Positions 25,712-36,060 are shown, numbered from the stretch's first letter. The stretch: 64,000 bases of DNA from Nocardioides lijunqiniae (GCF_015024225.1 NZ_JACJGM010000007.1:62001-126000); one strand, 5' to 3'. A program made the numbers and translations. The notes: a model not told the origin generated them from the sequence alone.

Positions 25712-26827
25712 ATGCCGCGCCAGCACCGCCACCCTCTCGGGCGCGCCACGTCCCTCCTGCTCGCGGTCGGGATCCTGACCGCGTGCGGGCCCGTCCTGTC
25801 CGCCCCCGGCGACGAGAAGGCCGAGGACGGGGCGACCACGGAGGTCCCCCGCCTGTCCGAGGTCGAGCCGCTCTCCGACCCGCGGAGCTGGGACGGCGTC
25901 GTGAGCGTCGACCTGCCGGATCCCGACATCGACCCGGTCTCCGACGACCCGGCCCCGGCACTGCCGGCCACCGTCACCGACAGCCAGGGCACGAAGGTCA
26001 CCGTCACCGACACCAGCCGGATCCTGGCACTGGACATCTACGGCACCCTCGCGCAGACGGTCTTCCAGCTCGGCCTCGGCGACAGCGTCGTGGGCCGCGA
26101 CGTCTCCTCGTCCTTCCCCGAGATCGAGGACCGCCCGCTGGTCACCCAGAACGGTCACGAGCTGAGCGCCGAGGCGATCCTGGCCCTCGACCCGACCGTG
26201 GTCCTCACCGACACCTCGCTCGGCCCGTGGGACGTGCTGCTGCAGCTGCGTGACGCGGGCGTCCCGGTGGTCGTCACCGACTCCCGCCGCGGGATCGACA
26301 ACATCTCCTCGCTGACCCAGCAGGTCGCTGACGCCCTCGGCGTGCCCGACGAGGGCACGGTCCTCGGCCAGCGCCTCGAGGCCGAGGCCGACGCCACGGT
26401 CGAGGAGATCGCGGACGTCGCCCCCCAGGACGTGACCGGTCAGCTGCGGACGATCTTCCTCTACGTGCGCGGGCAGGCCGGCGTCTACTACATGTTCGGC
26501 GAGGGCTCGGGCGCCGACTCCCTGATCACCGCCGCCGGCGGGTACGACGTCAGCGAGGAGATCGGCTGGAAGGGCATGAAGCCGGTCAACGACGAGGGGC
26601 TGATCTCCGCCCAGCCCGACGTGATCCTGATGATGTCGAAGGGCCTGGAGTCCGTCGGCGGCGCCGACGGCCTGCTCGAGCGCTTCCCGGCGCTCGCCCA
26701 GACCCCGGCGGGCGAGCACGAGCGGATCATCGCCATGGACGACGACCAGGTCCTGAGCTTCGGCCCGCGCACCTCCGACGTCCTGAACGCCCTGGCGGTG
26801 GCCTTCTACGCGCCCGACGCCCTGTGA
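25712..26827 (+). CDS. hmuT: Heme ABC transporter substrate-binding lipoprotein HmuT
   Basis: 371 residues. Signal peptide with lipobox LTAC (Cys about 25) places it on the outer face of the membrane. The mature part has the class III (FecB-like) pattern: ILALDIYGTLAQTVFQLGLGDSVVGRD, the domain linker helix and ISAQPDVILMMSKGLESVGG. It should take heme from surface receptors and hand it to HmuU. An acidic spacer of about 70 residues separates lipobox and domain. First gene of a six-gene overlapping operon, with an IdeR-like box upstream. Confidence 0.9.
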   Translation: MPRQHRHPLGRATSLLLAVGILTACGPVLSAPGDEKAEDGATTEVPRLSEVEPLSDPRSWDGVVSVDLPDPDIDPVSDDPAPALPATVTDSQGTKVTVTDTSRILALDIYGTLAQTVFQLGLGDSVVGRDVSSSFPEIEDRPLVTQNGHELSAEAILALDPTVVLTDTSLGPWDVLLQLRDAGVPVVVTDSRRGIDNISSLTQQVADALGVPDEGTVLGQRLEAEADATVEEIADVAPQDVTGQLRTIFLYVRGQAGVYYMFGEGSGADSLITAAGGYDVSEEIGWKGMKPVNDEGLISAQPDVILMMSKGLESVGGADGLLERFPALAQTPAGEHERIIAMDDDQVLSFGPRTSDVLNALAVAFYAPDAL

Positions 26828-27935
26828 GCTCCGCGCCGTCGGTCCCGGCAGCGATGCCCGCGTCCGGCCCCGCGGACCGGACCGGGTCGTCCCCGCGACC
26901 CGCGCGGCTCACCCGGACCACCGCCTTCTTCGTCGTGCTCACCGTGGCGCTCGTCGTGGCCGGTCTCGCCGCCGCCGGGTCCGGGCAGCTGGCGATCCCC
27001 TTCCCGCAGGTCGTGGGCTCGTTCCTGCACCACCTCGGGATCGACGTCGGGCCCATGCCCACGCACCCGCGCGGCGACGACACCCTGTGGACCGTCCGGT
27101 TCCCCCGGGTCGCGATGGCGATGGTCGTCGGCGCCGCCCTCGCGGTCGCCGGAACCCTGATGCAGGGGGTCTTCGGCAACCCGCTGGCCGAGCCCAGCGT
27201 GGTCGGGGTCTCGGCCGGTGCCGCGGTGGGCGCCGCCGCCGCCATCGTCTTCAGCCTCGGCTTCGCCGGCGACTGGACGACCGCCGTGTGCGCCTTCGTG
27301 GGAGGCCTGTTCACGACCCTCGTCGTCTACGCGCTGGCCCGCGCCGACGGCCGGACGGAGGTCGTGACCCTGGTCCTGACCGGGATCGCGGTGAACGCCG
27401 TCGCCGGGGCGCTCCTGGCGATGCTGATGTTCCTCGGCGACACCCAGGCGCGCGAGCAGATCGTCTTCTGGCAGCTTGGCAGCCTCAACGGCAGCCGCTG
27501 GCAGTACGTCGGCGTCGTGGCCCCGCTCGCGCTCGTCGGCGTGGTCTGCGCCCTCGCCTGCGCGCGCAGCCTCGACCTGCTCTCCCTCGGCGAGCGCTCG
27601 GCCCGCCACCTCGGCGTCAACGTCGAGGCCCTGCGGATCTTCCTGATCGTGGTGGTCGCGCTGCTCACGGCGGCGGCCGTCAGCTTCTGCGGCATCGTCG
27701 CCTTCGTCGGCCTGATCGTCCCGCACCTGGTCCGGATGGTCACGGGACCGGGGCACCGCGCGCTCCTGCCGGCCTCGATGCTGGCCGGCGCGCTGGTCCT
27801 CGTCGTCGCCGACCTCGGTGCGCGCACGCTGGTGGCGTATGCCGACCTGCCCCTCGGGATGCTCACCTCCCTGGTGGGCGGCCCCTTCTTCTTCTGGCTC
27901 CTGCGCCGCACCCGCCGCTCCTCGGGAGGCTGGGC

Positions 27936-27939
<4 letters not shown>
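26824..27939 (+). CDS. hmuU: Heme ABC transporter permease HmuU
   Basis: 371 residues; GTG 26824 overlaps the hmuT stop (GTGA). FecCD-type permease with about ten membrane helices. VRFPRVAMAMVVGAALAVAGTLMQGVFGNPLAEPS is the family signature (here read as two parts), with FVGLIVPHLVRM near the C-terminus as the ATPase coupling region. The first 35 residues are an Ala/Pro/Ser-rich cytoplasmic tail. Works with hmuT and hmuV. Confidence 0.92.
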
Positions 27940-28753
<814 letters not shown>

Positions 28754-28757
<4 letters not shown>

Positions 28758-29899
28758 ACCGACTGACCTCCCTGCTGGCCGCCGCGGCCCTGGCCCTCGG
28801 GACCGTGACCGCGGTGGCGGCGCCGGCCCACGCCGAGGCGCGCCTGACGGTGCGCAACGACCGCGGCGGCGACCAGGCCGACACCCGCTACCGGACCACG
28901 CTCACCCTCGACGCGACCGGCTTCCAGTCGGTCAAGGGCGGCTTCGGCGGCGTCTACGTGATGTTCGGCTGGGTGCGCGACCCCGGCAGCGACTCGTGGC
29001 GTCCGTCGAAGGGCGGTCTGACCGGCAAGGACTACCGCTACATCCCCGACTCCGAGAACGCCGCCGACAACCGCGGCTACCTCCGGTTCGTCTCGTTCCC
29101 GGGCGGTTCGACCGCCGGCGAGGCCAACGCCGTCATGTCGGGCTCGGGCGGCTTCCGCGTGACGATGACCGTGCCCGGTCCGGAGTTCCAGAGCGTCGAC
29201 CGCGACGGCAAGCTGAGCACGGTCGACTGCCGGACGATGACCTGCGGCGTCATCACGATCGGCGCGCACGGCGTCAAGAACCCCGCCAACGAGACCTTCA
29301 CGCCGGTGAGCTTCGGCGAGGTCTACGACCAGGCGCCGTCCTCCGCGCCCTCCCAGTCCGGCTCCCAGTCCGGCTCCCAGCCCTCGGGCGCCGGCCAGAG
29401 CGCCCCGCCCGCCGCCGAGGCGTCGCCCCCTGCCGCCGGTGGCGTCCCGCGGACCGCCCGCGCCGGCCGGCCCGTGGTGACCGCGGACCGCGCGACCGCG
29501 GTCGCGGGCAACGCCCTGGCGTTCACCGGCCGCGGCTTCGCGCCGGGCGAGCAGGTGCTCGCCATCCTCGACAACGGCCTGGCCGCGCTCGGACCGATGG
29601 TGGCCGGCACGTCGGGCGAGGTCGCCGGCGTCCTGCCACTGCCTGCCGACATCCCGCCCGGCACCCACGAGCTCCGCCTCTCGGGCGCCGCCTCCGGCAC
29701 CGAGGTCTCGGAGCGCTTCCCGGTCAGCGCCGGCCCGGAGGTCACCGCAGCCGCGAGCACGCAGACGGCCGACGACGACGAGGCGCTGCCCGCCTCGCGC
29801 CTGTTCCTGGCCCTCGCGGCAGCCGTGTTCCTCGCCTCGCTGCTGCTCCTCCTGCTGCGCCGGCGCCGCACCCGGCCGACGCCCGCCGGGGTGGTGTGA
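28754..29899 (+). CDS. Membrane-anchored surface protein of the heme operon, unknown domain
   Basis: 381 residues, ATG 28754 overlapping hmuV by four bases. Signal peptide (LTSLLAAAALALGTVTAVAAPAHA), then an outer domain of about 150 residues with one cysteine pair (VDCRTMTCGV) and GGVYVMFGWVRD, a Ser/Gln/Pro/Ala-rich linker (about 200-235), an Ig-like strand domain (TGRGFAPGEQVLAILDNG), one C-terminal membrane helix and a basic tail. There is no LPXTG. The first domain is followed by the same CGVITIGAHG feature known from HtaA-adjacent proteins, but I do not recognise a named family. Its place between hmuV and two HtaA proteins argues for a role in capturing or relaying heme on the cell surface. 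Confidence 0.8.
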
Positions 29900-31365
29900 C
29901 CGTGCTGCGCACCTCGGCAGGGCGGGCCGTCGCCGCCGTCCTCGTGCTCGTCCTCGCCGTGGCCGCGACCGCGCTGGTGGCCACCTCCGGCTCGGCCGCG
30001 CCCGCCGGGACGACGGCCGCCGACGAGCCCGCACCCACCTCCACGAGCCCCACGGCCACCGCGGACCCGACGGAGACGACGAGCCCGACGGACGCGCCGT
30101 CGGAGACCCCGACCGACGACCCGACCCCCACCCCGACCCCCACCGCCCCGACGCCCACGCCGACCGACGACCCGACGAGCGGGCCCTTCACCGTGGACGA
30201 CGCCCAGCTGCGGTGGGGCGTCAACGACGAGAGCAACAACGCGGCGTTCGCGCCGGGCACCTTCAACTTCTTCTCCGCCGGCGAGGTGCGCGACCCCGGC
30301 GCCGGCGGCCAGCGGCTGCCGCTGCGCAGCGGCGGCGCCACCTGGAGCAACGGCAAGCCGGCCCGCTGGTCGGCCCGCGCGGGCGAGGTGCGCATCGAGA
30401 AGCGCCGCCCCGACGGGAGCTACGCGCTCGCGGCGTTCGACGGCACCTCGACCGACGTCGCGGGCAGCCGGCTCACCACGGGCGGCGGCTCGTTCTCCGA
30501 CCACCAGGTCGTGATCGACGGCGGCACCGGCACGGTCGACCCCGCCGCCGGCCGCGCCACCGTGAGCTGGAAGGGCACGTTCACCGTCCTCTACTACTCC
30601 GGCATGACCTTCTTCACGGTCAGCGACCCCCAGCTCGTCGTGACGCCCACGACGGCACGGCTCAGCGGGACCCTCGGGGGCTACGCCTCCGACATGAACG
30701 ACACCAGCACGTGGGTCAAGGTGCCCGGACGTCGGGTCGTCCTCGCGGACCTGCCGCGCGCGGGACTGCGGCTACCGACCACCGGTGGGATCACCGGCAC
30801 GCCCTCCTACCTGCGCGTGCGCCACGACGCCCCGAGCGCCGGCGTCACCCAGGTGCGCACCGGTCCCTCCTGGGGTGCGTTCCCGGCGTCGTTCCTCACG
30901 GCGATGCACCGCCTGGGGTCCGCGGCCTACTGGTACTCCTCCGGCGGCAGCGCCGACGCGCACAAGGTGCCGCTGCCCCTCACCGTGAGCTACTCCGCCG
31001 GCAGCCCGGTCACCGCGCCGGTCGACCCCCAGCCGACCGCCGAGCCGACCGCCGAGCCCACGCAGCCGAGCGCCCCGGTGGCGCCGGCGCCCCCGGCGCC
31101 CCTCCCGCCCGCCGGGCCGGGCCTCCCGGCGCAGGCGCCGGCGGTCCTGCCCCCGGGCGCCGCCCCTGCGGGCGCCACGCCCCCGATCTTCGACCCCCGC
31201 CTCCCGGCGGTCCCGGTCGTGAACGCCCAGACGCTGCCCGCAGCGTCGCGGGCGACCAGCTCCGGCCACCCATGGGAGTGGTGGACCGGTTCGCTGCTGC
31301 TGCTCGGAGCAGCCGCACTCACCATCCTCGGCAACGTCAGCAGTCGTGTGAAAGGAAAGTCATGA
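29896..31365 (+). CDS. HtaA-domain heme surface protein, membrane-anchored
   Basis: 489 residues from GTG 29896, overlapping the previous gene by four bases. Signal helix (VAAVLVLVLAVAATALVA), a Thr/Pro/Asp-rich stalk (about 35-95), an HtaA domain (about 96-275; LRWGVNDESNNAAFAPGTF, VLYYSGMTFFTVSDPQLVV, GTLGGYASDM, AAYWYSSGGSAD), a Pro-rich spacer and a C-terminal membrane helix (WWTGSLLLLGAAALTILG) with basic tail. HtaA proteins of corynebacteria bind heme from hemoglobin and pass it to HmuT. Here the stalk would lift the domain through the wall. Confidence 0.9.
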   Translation: MTVLRTSAGRAVAAVLVLVLAVAATALVATSGSAAPAGTTAADEPAPTSTSPTATADPTETTSPTDAPSETPTDDPTPTPTPTAPTPTPTDDPTSGPFTVDDAQLRWGVNDESNNAAFAPGTFNFFSAGEVRDPGAGGQRLPLRSGGATWSNGKPARWSARAGEVRIEKRRPDGSYALAAFDGTSTDVAGSRLTTGGGSFSDHQVVIDGGTGTVDPAAGRATVSWKGTFTVLYYSGMTFFTVSDPQLVVTPTTARLSGTLGGYASDMNDTSTWVKVPGRRVVLADLPRAGLRLPTTGGITGTPSYLRVRHDAPSAGVTQVRTGPSWGAFPASFLTAMHRLGSAAYWYSSGGSADAHKVPLPLTVSYSAGSPVTAPVDPQPTAEPTAEPTQPSAPVAPAPPAPLPPAGPGLPAQAPAVLPPGAAPAGATPPIFDPRLPAVPVVNAQTLPAASRATSSGHPWEWWTGSLLLLGAAALTILGNVSSRVKGKS

Positions 31366-33326
31366 CCATCACCACAGCGGGGGGCACCTCCGCTGCTCGT
31401 CGGGGCACGCGAGGAGTGGCCGCGCTGCTCTCGACCGCGGTCGCCTCGGCCGGCCTCGTCGCGCTCGGCGTCGCCGCCGCGCCGTCGGCCTCGGCCGCGC
31501 CGATCTCCGTCAGCAACGCCACGTTCACCTGGGACATCAACAACGAGGTCCAGGCCGGCGCCTTCGCGCCCGGCACCTGGAACCTGATGTCGGCCGGCAA
31601 GATCGGCAACCCCGGGGCGGGCGGGCAGACCTTGAGGCTCGCCGACAACGGCGCCACCTGGTCCAACAACGCCACCGCCGGGTGGAAGAGCACCGCGGGC
31701 AACGTGACGATCGAGGACAAGGGCGCCGACGGCACCTACGCCCCGGCCACGTTCGACGGAACGCGCCGCACCAGCGCGGGGGTCCTCACGTCCGGCTTCT
31801 CCCAGACGAACCTCGCCGAGACGCGGATGGTCGTGAAGAAGGGCACCGGCACCCTCGACCCCGACGCCGAGAACGCGCAGATCACCTGGGACGGTGACGC
31901 CACCGTCCTGTTCTACTCCGGCATGACGTACTTCCACCTCTCGGACCCCGAGCTGGTCGTGACCGACGGCGTCGGCACGCTGTCGGCCACGCTGGGCGGC
32001 TACGCCACCTCCATGGACGACATGGAGGCCTGGACGCCCGTCGCCGACACCAAGATCACCCTCGCGACGATGACGGGCGTCGACGTGACGCCGACCGGGA
32101 TCGCCGGCGCGCCGCAGTACAAGGGCGTGACCTACGCCGCCGCCGAGGGCTCCACCGAGCAGGTCCGGACCGGCGACAACTGGGGCGCGTTCCCGCAGGC
32201 CTTCGTCGACTTCCAGCAGGTGCTCGGCCAGGGTCCCTACTGGTACTCCACCGGTGGCAGCGCCGACCCGCGCAAGATCGCGAACCCCTTCTCGGTGGCC
32301 TACAGCGAGCAGCTGACGCCGGAGGTCACGGTCAGCAGGACCACGTTCCTGCCGAACGGCGCCCAGGAGATCACCGTCCAGGGCACGGGCTTCGACCCGT
32401 CCGCCGCGACCGGCGCCCGTCCGCCGCTGGCGGGCCGACCCGCCGGCACGTACGTCGCGTTCGGCAAGTTCCCCGAGGCCTGGCGTCCCTCCGCCGGCGT
32501 CGCCTCCGCCAACCGCAAGAACAGCTCGCAGCAGTGGGCCGTCCTCGCCGAGGACATGGCGACCATCGGCGGCCCGGACGCAGGCGCCATCGAGCTCACC
32601 CCGGCCGGCACCTTCACCGCCACGCTGACGGTCGACAAGGCCGCCGCCGACACCGCCGCCGCCGCGGTGCCCACCGCCGCCAACTACGGCATCTACACCT
32701 ACGCCGGCAGCGGCGCCACGGCCCCGTCGTACGAGACCTACACGCCCCTGACCTTCGCCAAGGCGCCCTCGGCCGCGACCATCTCGGCGCCGGCCCGCAC
32801 CTACGGCCAGGCCTCGACCGCCACGGTCACGGTCACCGGTGAGGGCGCCGAGGGCGCGGTCACGCTCAAGCGCGGCGCCACGGTCGTCGGCACGGCGGAC
32901 CTGGTGTCCGGCGCGGCGACGTTCGCCCTCGGCACGCTGGGGGCCGGCCGGCACCCGCTCAGCGCCACCTACGACGGCACGCCGAACGTCGAGGGCGCCA
33001 CGGCCACCGCCACCGTCACGGTCGCCAAGGCGGCCAGCCGCACGACGGCCACGCTGGTCAAGAAGCCCGCTCCCCGCAAGGCCGGCAAGGTCCGTGCGAA
33101 GGTCACCACCACCCCGGCCGGCTCCGCCGCGGGCACGGTCAAGGTCGTCGTCCGCAACGCCAAGGGCAAGGTCGTCCGCACGCTCCAGGCCCGCCTGACG
33201 CGCGCCGGTGTCGCGACCGCCAAGCTGCCCCGCCTTGCGAAGGGCACCTACCGGGTGGTCCTGACCTACACCGGCGACGCCAACGTGAAGGCCTCCTCCA
33301 AGAGCCTGCCCTTCCGGGTCCGCTGA
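31362..33326 (+). CDS. Secreted HtaA-domain protein with Ig-like repeats
   Basis: 654 residues, ATG 31362 overlapping the previous gene by four bases. Signal peptide (ALLSTAVASAGLVALGVAAAPSASA), then an HtaA domain (about 48-315; FTWDINNEVQAGAFAPGTW, VLFYSGMTYFHLSDPELVV, GPYWYSTGGSADPRKI) closely like that of the previous protein, a middle domain with TYVAFGKFPEAWRP and NYGIYTYAGSGA, and two bacterial Ig-like domains to the end. No membrane helix or sorting motif, so it is probably released or held by wall binding. It is likely a hemophore-like partner for the anchored HtaA protein and HmuT. Last gene before a strong hairpin. Confidence 0.9.
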   Translation: MTITTAGGTSAARRGTRGVAALLSTAVASAGLVALGVAAAPSASAAPISVSNATFTWDINNEVQAGAFAPGTWNLMSAGKIGNPGAGGQTLRLADNGATWSNNATAGWKSTAGNVTIEDKGADGTYAPATFDGTRRTSAGVLTSGFSQTNLAETRMVVKKGTGTLDPDAENAQITWDGDATVLFYSGMTYFHLSDPELVVTDGVGTLSATLGGYATSMDDMEAWTPVADTKITLATMTGVDVTPTGIAGAPQYKGVTYAAAEGSTEQVRTGDNWGAFPQAFVDFQQVLGQGPYWYSTGGSADPRKIANPFSVAYSEQLTPEVTVSRTTFLPNGAQEITVQGTGFDPSAATGARPPLAGRPAGTYVAFGKFPEAWRPSAGVASANRKNSSQQWAVLAEDMATIGGPDAGAIELTPAGTFTATLTVDKAAADTAAAAVPTAANYGIYTYAGSGATAPSYETYTPLTFAKAPSAATISAPARTYGQASTATVTVTGEGAEGAVTLKRGATVVGTADLVSGAATFALGTLGAGRHPLSATYDGTPNVEGATATATVTVAKAASRTTATLVKKPAPRKAGKVRAKVTTTPAGSAAGTVKVVVRNAKGKVVRTLQARLTRAGVATAKLPRLAKGTYRVVLTYTGDANVKASSKSLPFRVR

Positions 33327-33351
33327 CCGCGGCACGCACCGCACCACCCGT

Positions 33352-33381
33352 GGCGCCCCTCCCCGTGGTGGGAGGGGCGCC
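33352..33381 (+). terminator. Terminator of the heme-uptake operon
   Basis: Twelve-base-pair GC-rich stem (33352-33363 with 33370-33381), six-base loop, 26 bases after the last HtaA gene. Confidence 0.75.
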
Positions 33382-33414
33382 TCGGCGTCCCGGGAGCCGT
33401 GGCCGCGCTGGTAC

Positions 33415-33420
33415 TACAGT
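33415..33420 (+). promoter_or_regulatory. Candidate -10 of the TetR gene (leaderless)
   Basis: TACAGT, seven bases before GTG 33428, no ribosome site between. Confidence 0.5.
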
Positions 33421-33427
33421 GCCGGGC

Positions 33428-34006
33428 GTGCCGAAGATCAACGCCGAGACCGTCGCCGAGCACCGCGACCAGGTGCAGCGACGCGTCTTCGACTCCTTCG
33501 CCTCGCTCATGGGCGAGCGCAGCTTCGACGCGATCTCGATGGCCCAGATCGCCGCCGGGGCCGGCCTGGGACGCACCTCGATCTACCACCACTTCCCCGA
33601 CAAGGAGGCGGTGGTGGTGGCGTTCGCGTCCCACGAGACCGAGCGCTACCTCCACGAGCTGCGCGCGGAGCTCGACGCGGTGGTCGACCCCGTCGAGCGC
33701 ATGCACGTCTACATCCGCCACCAGCTCACCGCCGGCGAGCAGTTCCACATGGGCCTGGGCATGCAGCTCGTGGGCGTGCTGTCGCCCGCAGCCGTGCAGC
33801 AGGTCCGCGAGCACGTCGTCGCGGTCGAGGACGTGCTGCGCGACCTGCTGGTCTCCGGCGCGGCCTCGGGTGCCTTCTCGGTGCCCGACGTGGGCGCCGC
33901 CATGTCGCTGGTCCACGCGTGCCTGGCCCCGCGCCACGTGCCGGCCGAGCAGGTCGAGCGGTTCATCCTGCGAGCGCTCACCACGGACGAGCGCCGACCG
34001 GAGTAG
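33428..34006 (+). CDS. TetR-family transcriptional regulator
   Basis: 192 residues from GTG 33428, supported by the -10 seven bases upstream. N-terminal helix-turn-helix: FDAISMAQIAAGAGLGRTSIYHHFPDKEAVV, preceded by a basic arm. The C-terminal ligand domain is helical with no clear homology. It sits between the HtaA genes and heme oxygenase; a palindrome (34043-34064) overlaps the heme oxygenase promoter 40 bases past its stop, so it may control heme degradation, but the ligand is unknown. Confidence 0.88.
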   Translation: MPKINAETVAEHRDQVQRRVFDSFASLMGERSFDAISMAQIAAGAGLGRTSIYHHFPDKEAVVVAFASHETERYLHELRAELDAVVDPVERMHVYIRHQLTAGEQFHMGLGMQLVGVLSPAAVQQVREHVVAVEDVLRDLLVSGAASGAFSVPDVGAAMSLVHACLAPRHVPAEQVERFILRALTTDERRPE

Positions 34007-34007
34007 G

Positions 34008-34026
34008 CTAGGTAAGCCTCACCTAA
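34008..34026. promoter_or_regulatory. Candidate IdeR/DtxR iron box upstream of heme oxygenase
   Basis: Reads CTAGGTAAGCCTCACCTAA, 16 of 19 positions of the consensus. It is the better of the two boxes in the window and lies just upstream of the TTGACA at 34041. Confidence 0.75.
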
Positions 34027-34040
34027 TCTGAGACAGGTAG

Positions 34041-34070
34041 TTGACAAGTCGTCGAGATCTTGTCGACACT
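34041..34070 (+). promoter_or_regulatory. Candidate heme oxygenase promoter with overlapping palindrome
   Basis: TTGACA (34041-34046) and GACACT (34065-34070) are 18 bases apart. GACAAG (34043-34048) and CTTGTC (34059-34064) form an inverted repeat between them, a plausible TetR site; the TetR gene ends 35 bases upstream. Confidence 0.5.
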
Positions 34071-34107
34071 GTGTCTGCATCCTTCCGCGCCTCCGAAAGG
34101 CCCGCTC

Positions 34108-34770
34108 ATGACCGTCCTCGACCGCAGCGCCGTCGACCTCCCACTCTCCGCCGCCATGCGCGTGGGGTCGATGGCCGAGCACGAGGCGGCCGAGCACTCG
34201 TCGTACATGTCGGAGCTGCTGGGCGGGCGCGTCAACGAGACCGGCTACGCCGACTACCTGCTCCGCCTGCGCGTCGTCTACGACGCCATGGAGACGACCG
34301 TGCGCGCGCGGCTCGACGACCCGGCCGTCGCCGCCGTGCACGACACCGCCCTGGAGCGGCTCGCCGCCATCGACAGCGACCTCGAGCACTGGGCACCCGG
34401 CCGCGACCGCGAGGTCGTCTCGCCCGCCGCCGACGCCTACCGCGAGCGGCTCGCGGCGGCCGGCTCCTGGGGCGGGCTGCTGGTGGCCCACCACTACACG
34501 CGCTACCTCGGCGACCTCTCGGGCGGCCAGGCCATCGGCCGGATCCTCGACCGCACCTTCGAGCTCGACGGCGCCGGCACGGCGTTCTACGCGTTCCCCG
34601 AGATCCCCAAGCCCAAGCCCTACAAGGACGCCTACCGGGCCCGGCTCGACGCGCTCGAGCTGTCCGTCGAGGACGTCGCACGCGTGGTGGACGAGGTGAA
34701 GGTAGCCTTCCGGCTCAACCAGGCCCTCTTCACCGAGTTGGGACAGAACATCGATGGGTACCGCCGCTGA
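34108..34770 (+). CDS. hmuO: Biliverdin-producing heme oxygenase
   Basis: 220 residues, ATG 34108. It opens heme to biliverdin, CO and free iron in the cytoplasm. The distal-helix signature GDLSGGQAIGR is present, and the proximal ligand is His25 in MAEHEAAEHSSYM, aligning with His20 of Corynebacterium HmuO. It completes the pathway of the heme importer encoded upstream and has its own iron box, so uptake and breakdown should be induced together under iron limitation. Confidence 0.95.
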   Translation: MTVLDRSAVDLPLSAAMRVGSMAEHEAAEHSSYMSELLGGRVNETGYADYLLRLRVVYDAMETTVRARLDDPAVAAVHDTALERLAAIDSDLEHWAPGRDREVVSPAADAYRERLAAAGSWGGLLVAHHYTRYLGDLSGGQAIGRILDRTFELDGAGTAFYAFPEIPKPKPYKDAYRARLDALELSVEDVARVVDEVKVAFRLNQALFTELGQNIDGYRR

Positions 34771-34800
34771 CCTGAGGTCCCCGACCTCCTGCCCACGCCC

Positions 34801-35619
34801 GTGAGGGTCCTGCTGACCGGCGCGGCCGGGTCCATCGGACAGGTGCTCACCCTCGGCCTCGCCGACCGCGGTCACGAGGTCGTCGGGCTCGACCGGGTCC
34901 CCCGGCCCGACGCCATCGACGTCCGCTGGCACGTCGCCGACTGCGCCGACCCGGACGCCGTGCACGCGGTCTTCGAGGAGCAGCCGCTCGACGCCGTGGT
35001 CCACGCCGCCGGACTGCCCGACGAGGCCTCGCTGCCCGACTCGCTGGCCTCGCACGTCGTCACCACCGGCGCGCTGCTCGACGCCGCCGTCGCCCACGAC
35101 GTCCGCCGGGTCGTCTACGCCGGCTCCAACCACGCCGTCGGCCGCACCCCCCGCGCCGCGGTGGCGCCCCCGGGGGTCCTGGGGGTCGACGCACGGCCCC
35201 GGCCCGACACCTTCTACGGCGTCGCCAAGGTCGCCGCCGAGGCGCTCCTCTCGCTCTACGTCGACCGCTACGGGCTCGACGCCGTCTCCTGCCGCATCGG
35301 GTCGTTCGGTCCCCGGCCGGAGTCGCTGCGCCAGCTCGCCACCTGGCTCTCCCCCGACGACTGCGTCCGCATGGTCGACGCCTGCCTCACGGCCCCGGCG
35401 CCGGGCTTCGCCGTGGTCTACGGCATCTCGGCCAACACCCGGGCCTGGTGGGACCTCCAGCCCGGTCGCGACCTCGGCTACGAGCCGCTCGACGACGCGG
35501 AGGAGTTCGCCTCGAGCATCGAGGCCGGCCCCGACGACGAGGCCGAGGTCGGCGTCGTCGGCGGCCCGTTCGCGGGCGAGGCCTTCCACCGCCCGGCCCT
35601 GGACCGCCTGGAGCCTTGA
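34801..35619 (+). CDS. NAD-dependent epimerase/dehydratase family protein (uronate dehydrogenase-like)
   Basis: 272 residues from GTG 34801. Extended short-chain dehydrogenase: NAD loop GAAGSIGQ, VVHAAGLPDEASL, catalytic YGVAK (Tyr and Lys), and the downstream Ser in AGSNHAVG. The C-terminal LGYEPLDDAEEFA matches bacterial uronate dehydrogenases, which oxidise glucuronate or galacturonate to the lactone; an assignment by resemblance only. It overlaps the MerR-type promoter of the next gene at its stop codon. Confidence 0.82.
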   Translation: MRVLLTGAAGSIGQVLTLGLADRGHEVVGLDRVPRPDAIDVRWHVADCADPDAVHAVFEEQPLDAVVHAAGLPDEASLPDSLASHVVTTGALLDAAVAHDVRRVVYAGSNHAVGRTPRAAVAPPGVLGVDARPRPDTFYGVAKVAAEALLSLYVDRYGLDAVSCRIGSFGPRPESLRQLATWLSPDDCVRMVDACLTAPAPGFAVVYGISANTRAWWDLQPGRDLGYEPLDDAEEFASSIEAGPDDEAEVGVVGGPFAGEAFHRPALDRLEP

Positions 35620-35646
35620 CCTGGAGCGCACTCCAAGGTCCATGCT
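35615..35646 (+). promoter_or_regulatory. MerR-type promoter/operator of merR
   Basis: TTGACC (35616-35621), then 19 bases holding the near-palindrome TGGAGCGCACTCCA, then CATGCT (35641-35646), six bases before the merR ATG. The 19-base spacer is the mark of promoters twisted open by MerR proteins. It overlaps the stop codon of the upstream gene. Confidence 0.75.
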
Positions 35647-35652
35647 GAGGTC

Positions 35653-36060
35653 ATGCCGCCCACCCCTGGCCTGACCATCGCCCAGGCCGCCGTCCACACC
35701 GGTCTGACCGCCGACACGCTGCGCTACTACGAGCGCGACGGCCTCATGCTCCAGCCGGTCGGCCGCTCGGCGACCGGGCACCGTCGCTACCTCGACCGCG
35801 ACCTGCGCTGGATCGAGATGGTGACCCGGCTGCGCGCGACCGGTATGCCGATCCGCGACGTACGCCGCTACGCCGACCTGGTCCGCGGCGGCGAGGGCAA
35901 CGAGGCCGAGCGCCTCGAGCTGCTCCGGTGCCACCGCCAGACGGTGCTCCAGCAGCTGTCCGAGGTGCAGGAGCACCTCGGCGCGATCGACCGCAAGATC
36001 GGCATCTACACCGACGCGGTCGAGCAGCGACTTGACCTGGAGCGCGCTCCAAGGCATTGA
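35653..36060 (+). CDS. MerR-family transcriptional regulator
   Basis: 135 residues, ATG 35653. Winged helix at the start: [26 protein letters not shown], then [22 protein letters not shown], and a C-terminal dimer helix. No cysteine or other effector domain, so it is of the short one-component type (such as AdhR-like). The same promoter lies before this gene and before the aldo/keto reductase, which implies that it controls itself and the reductase. The operator for the reductase lies in its own last codons. Confidence 0.9.
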   Translation: MPPTPGLTIAQAAVHTGLTADTLRYYERDGLMLQPVGRSATGHRRYLDRDLRWIEMVTRLRATGMPIRDVRRYADLVRGGEGNEAERLELLRCHRQTVLQQLSEVQEHLGAIDRKIGIYTDAVEQRLDLERAPRH

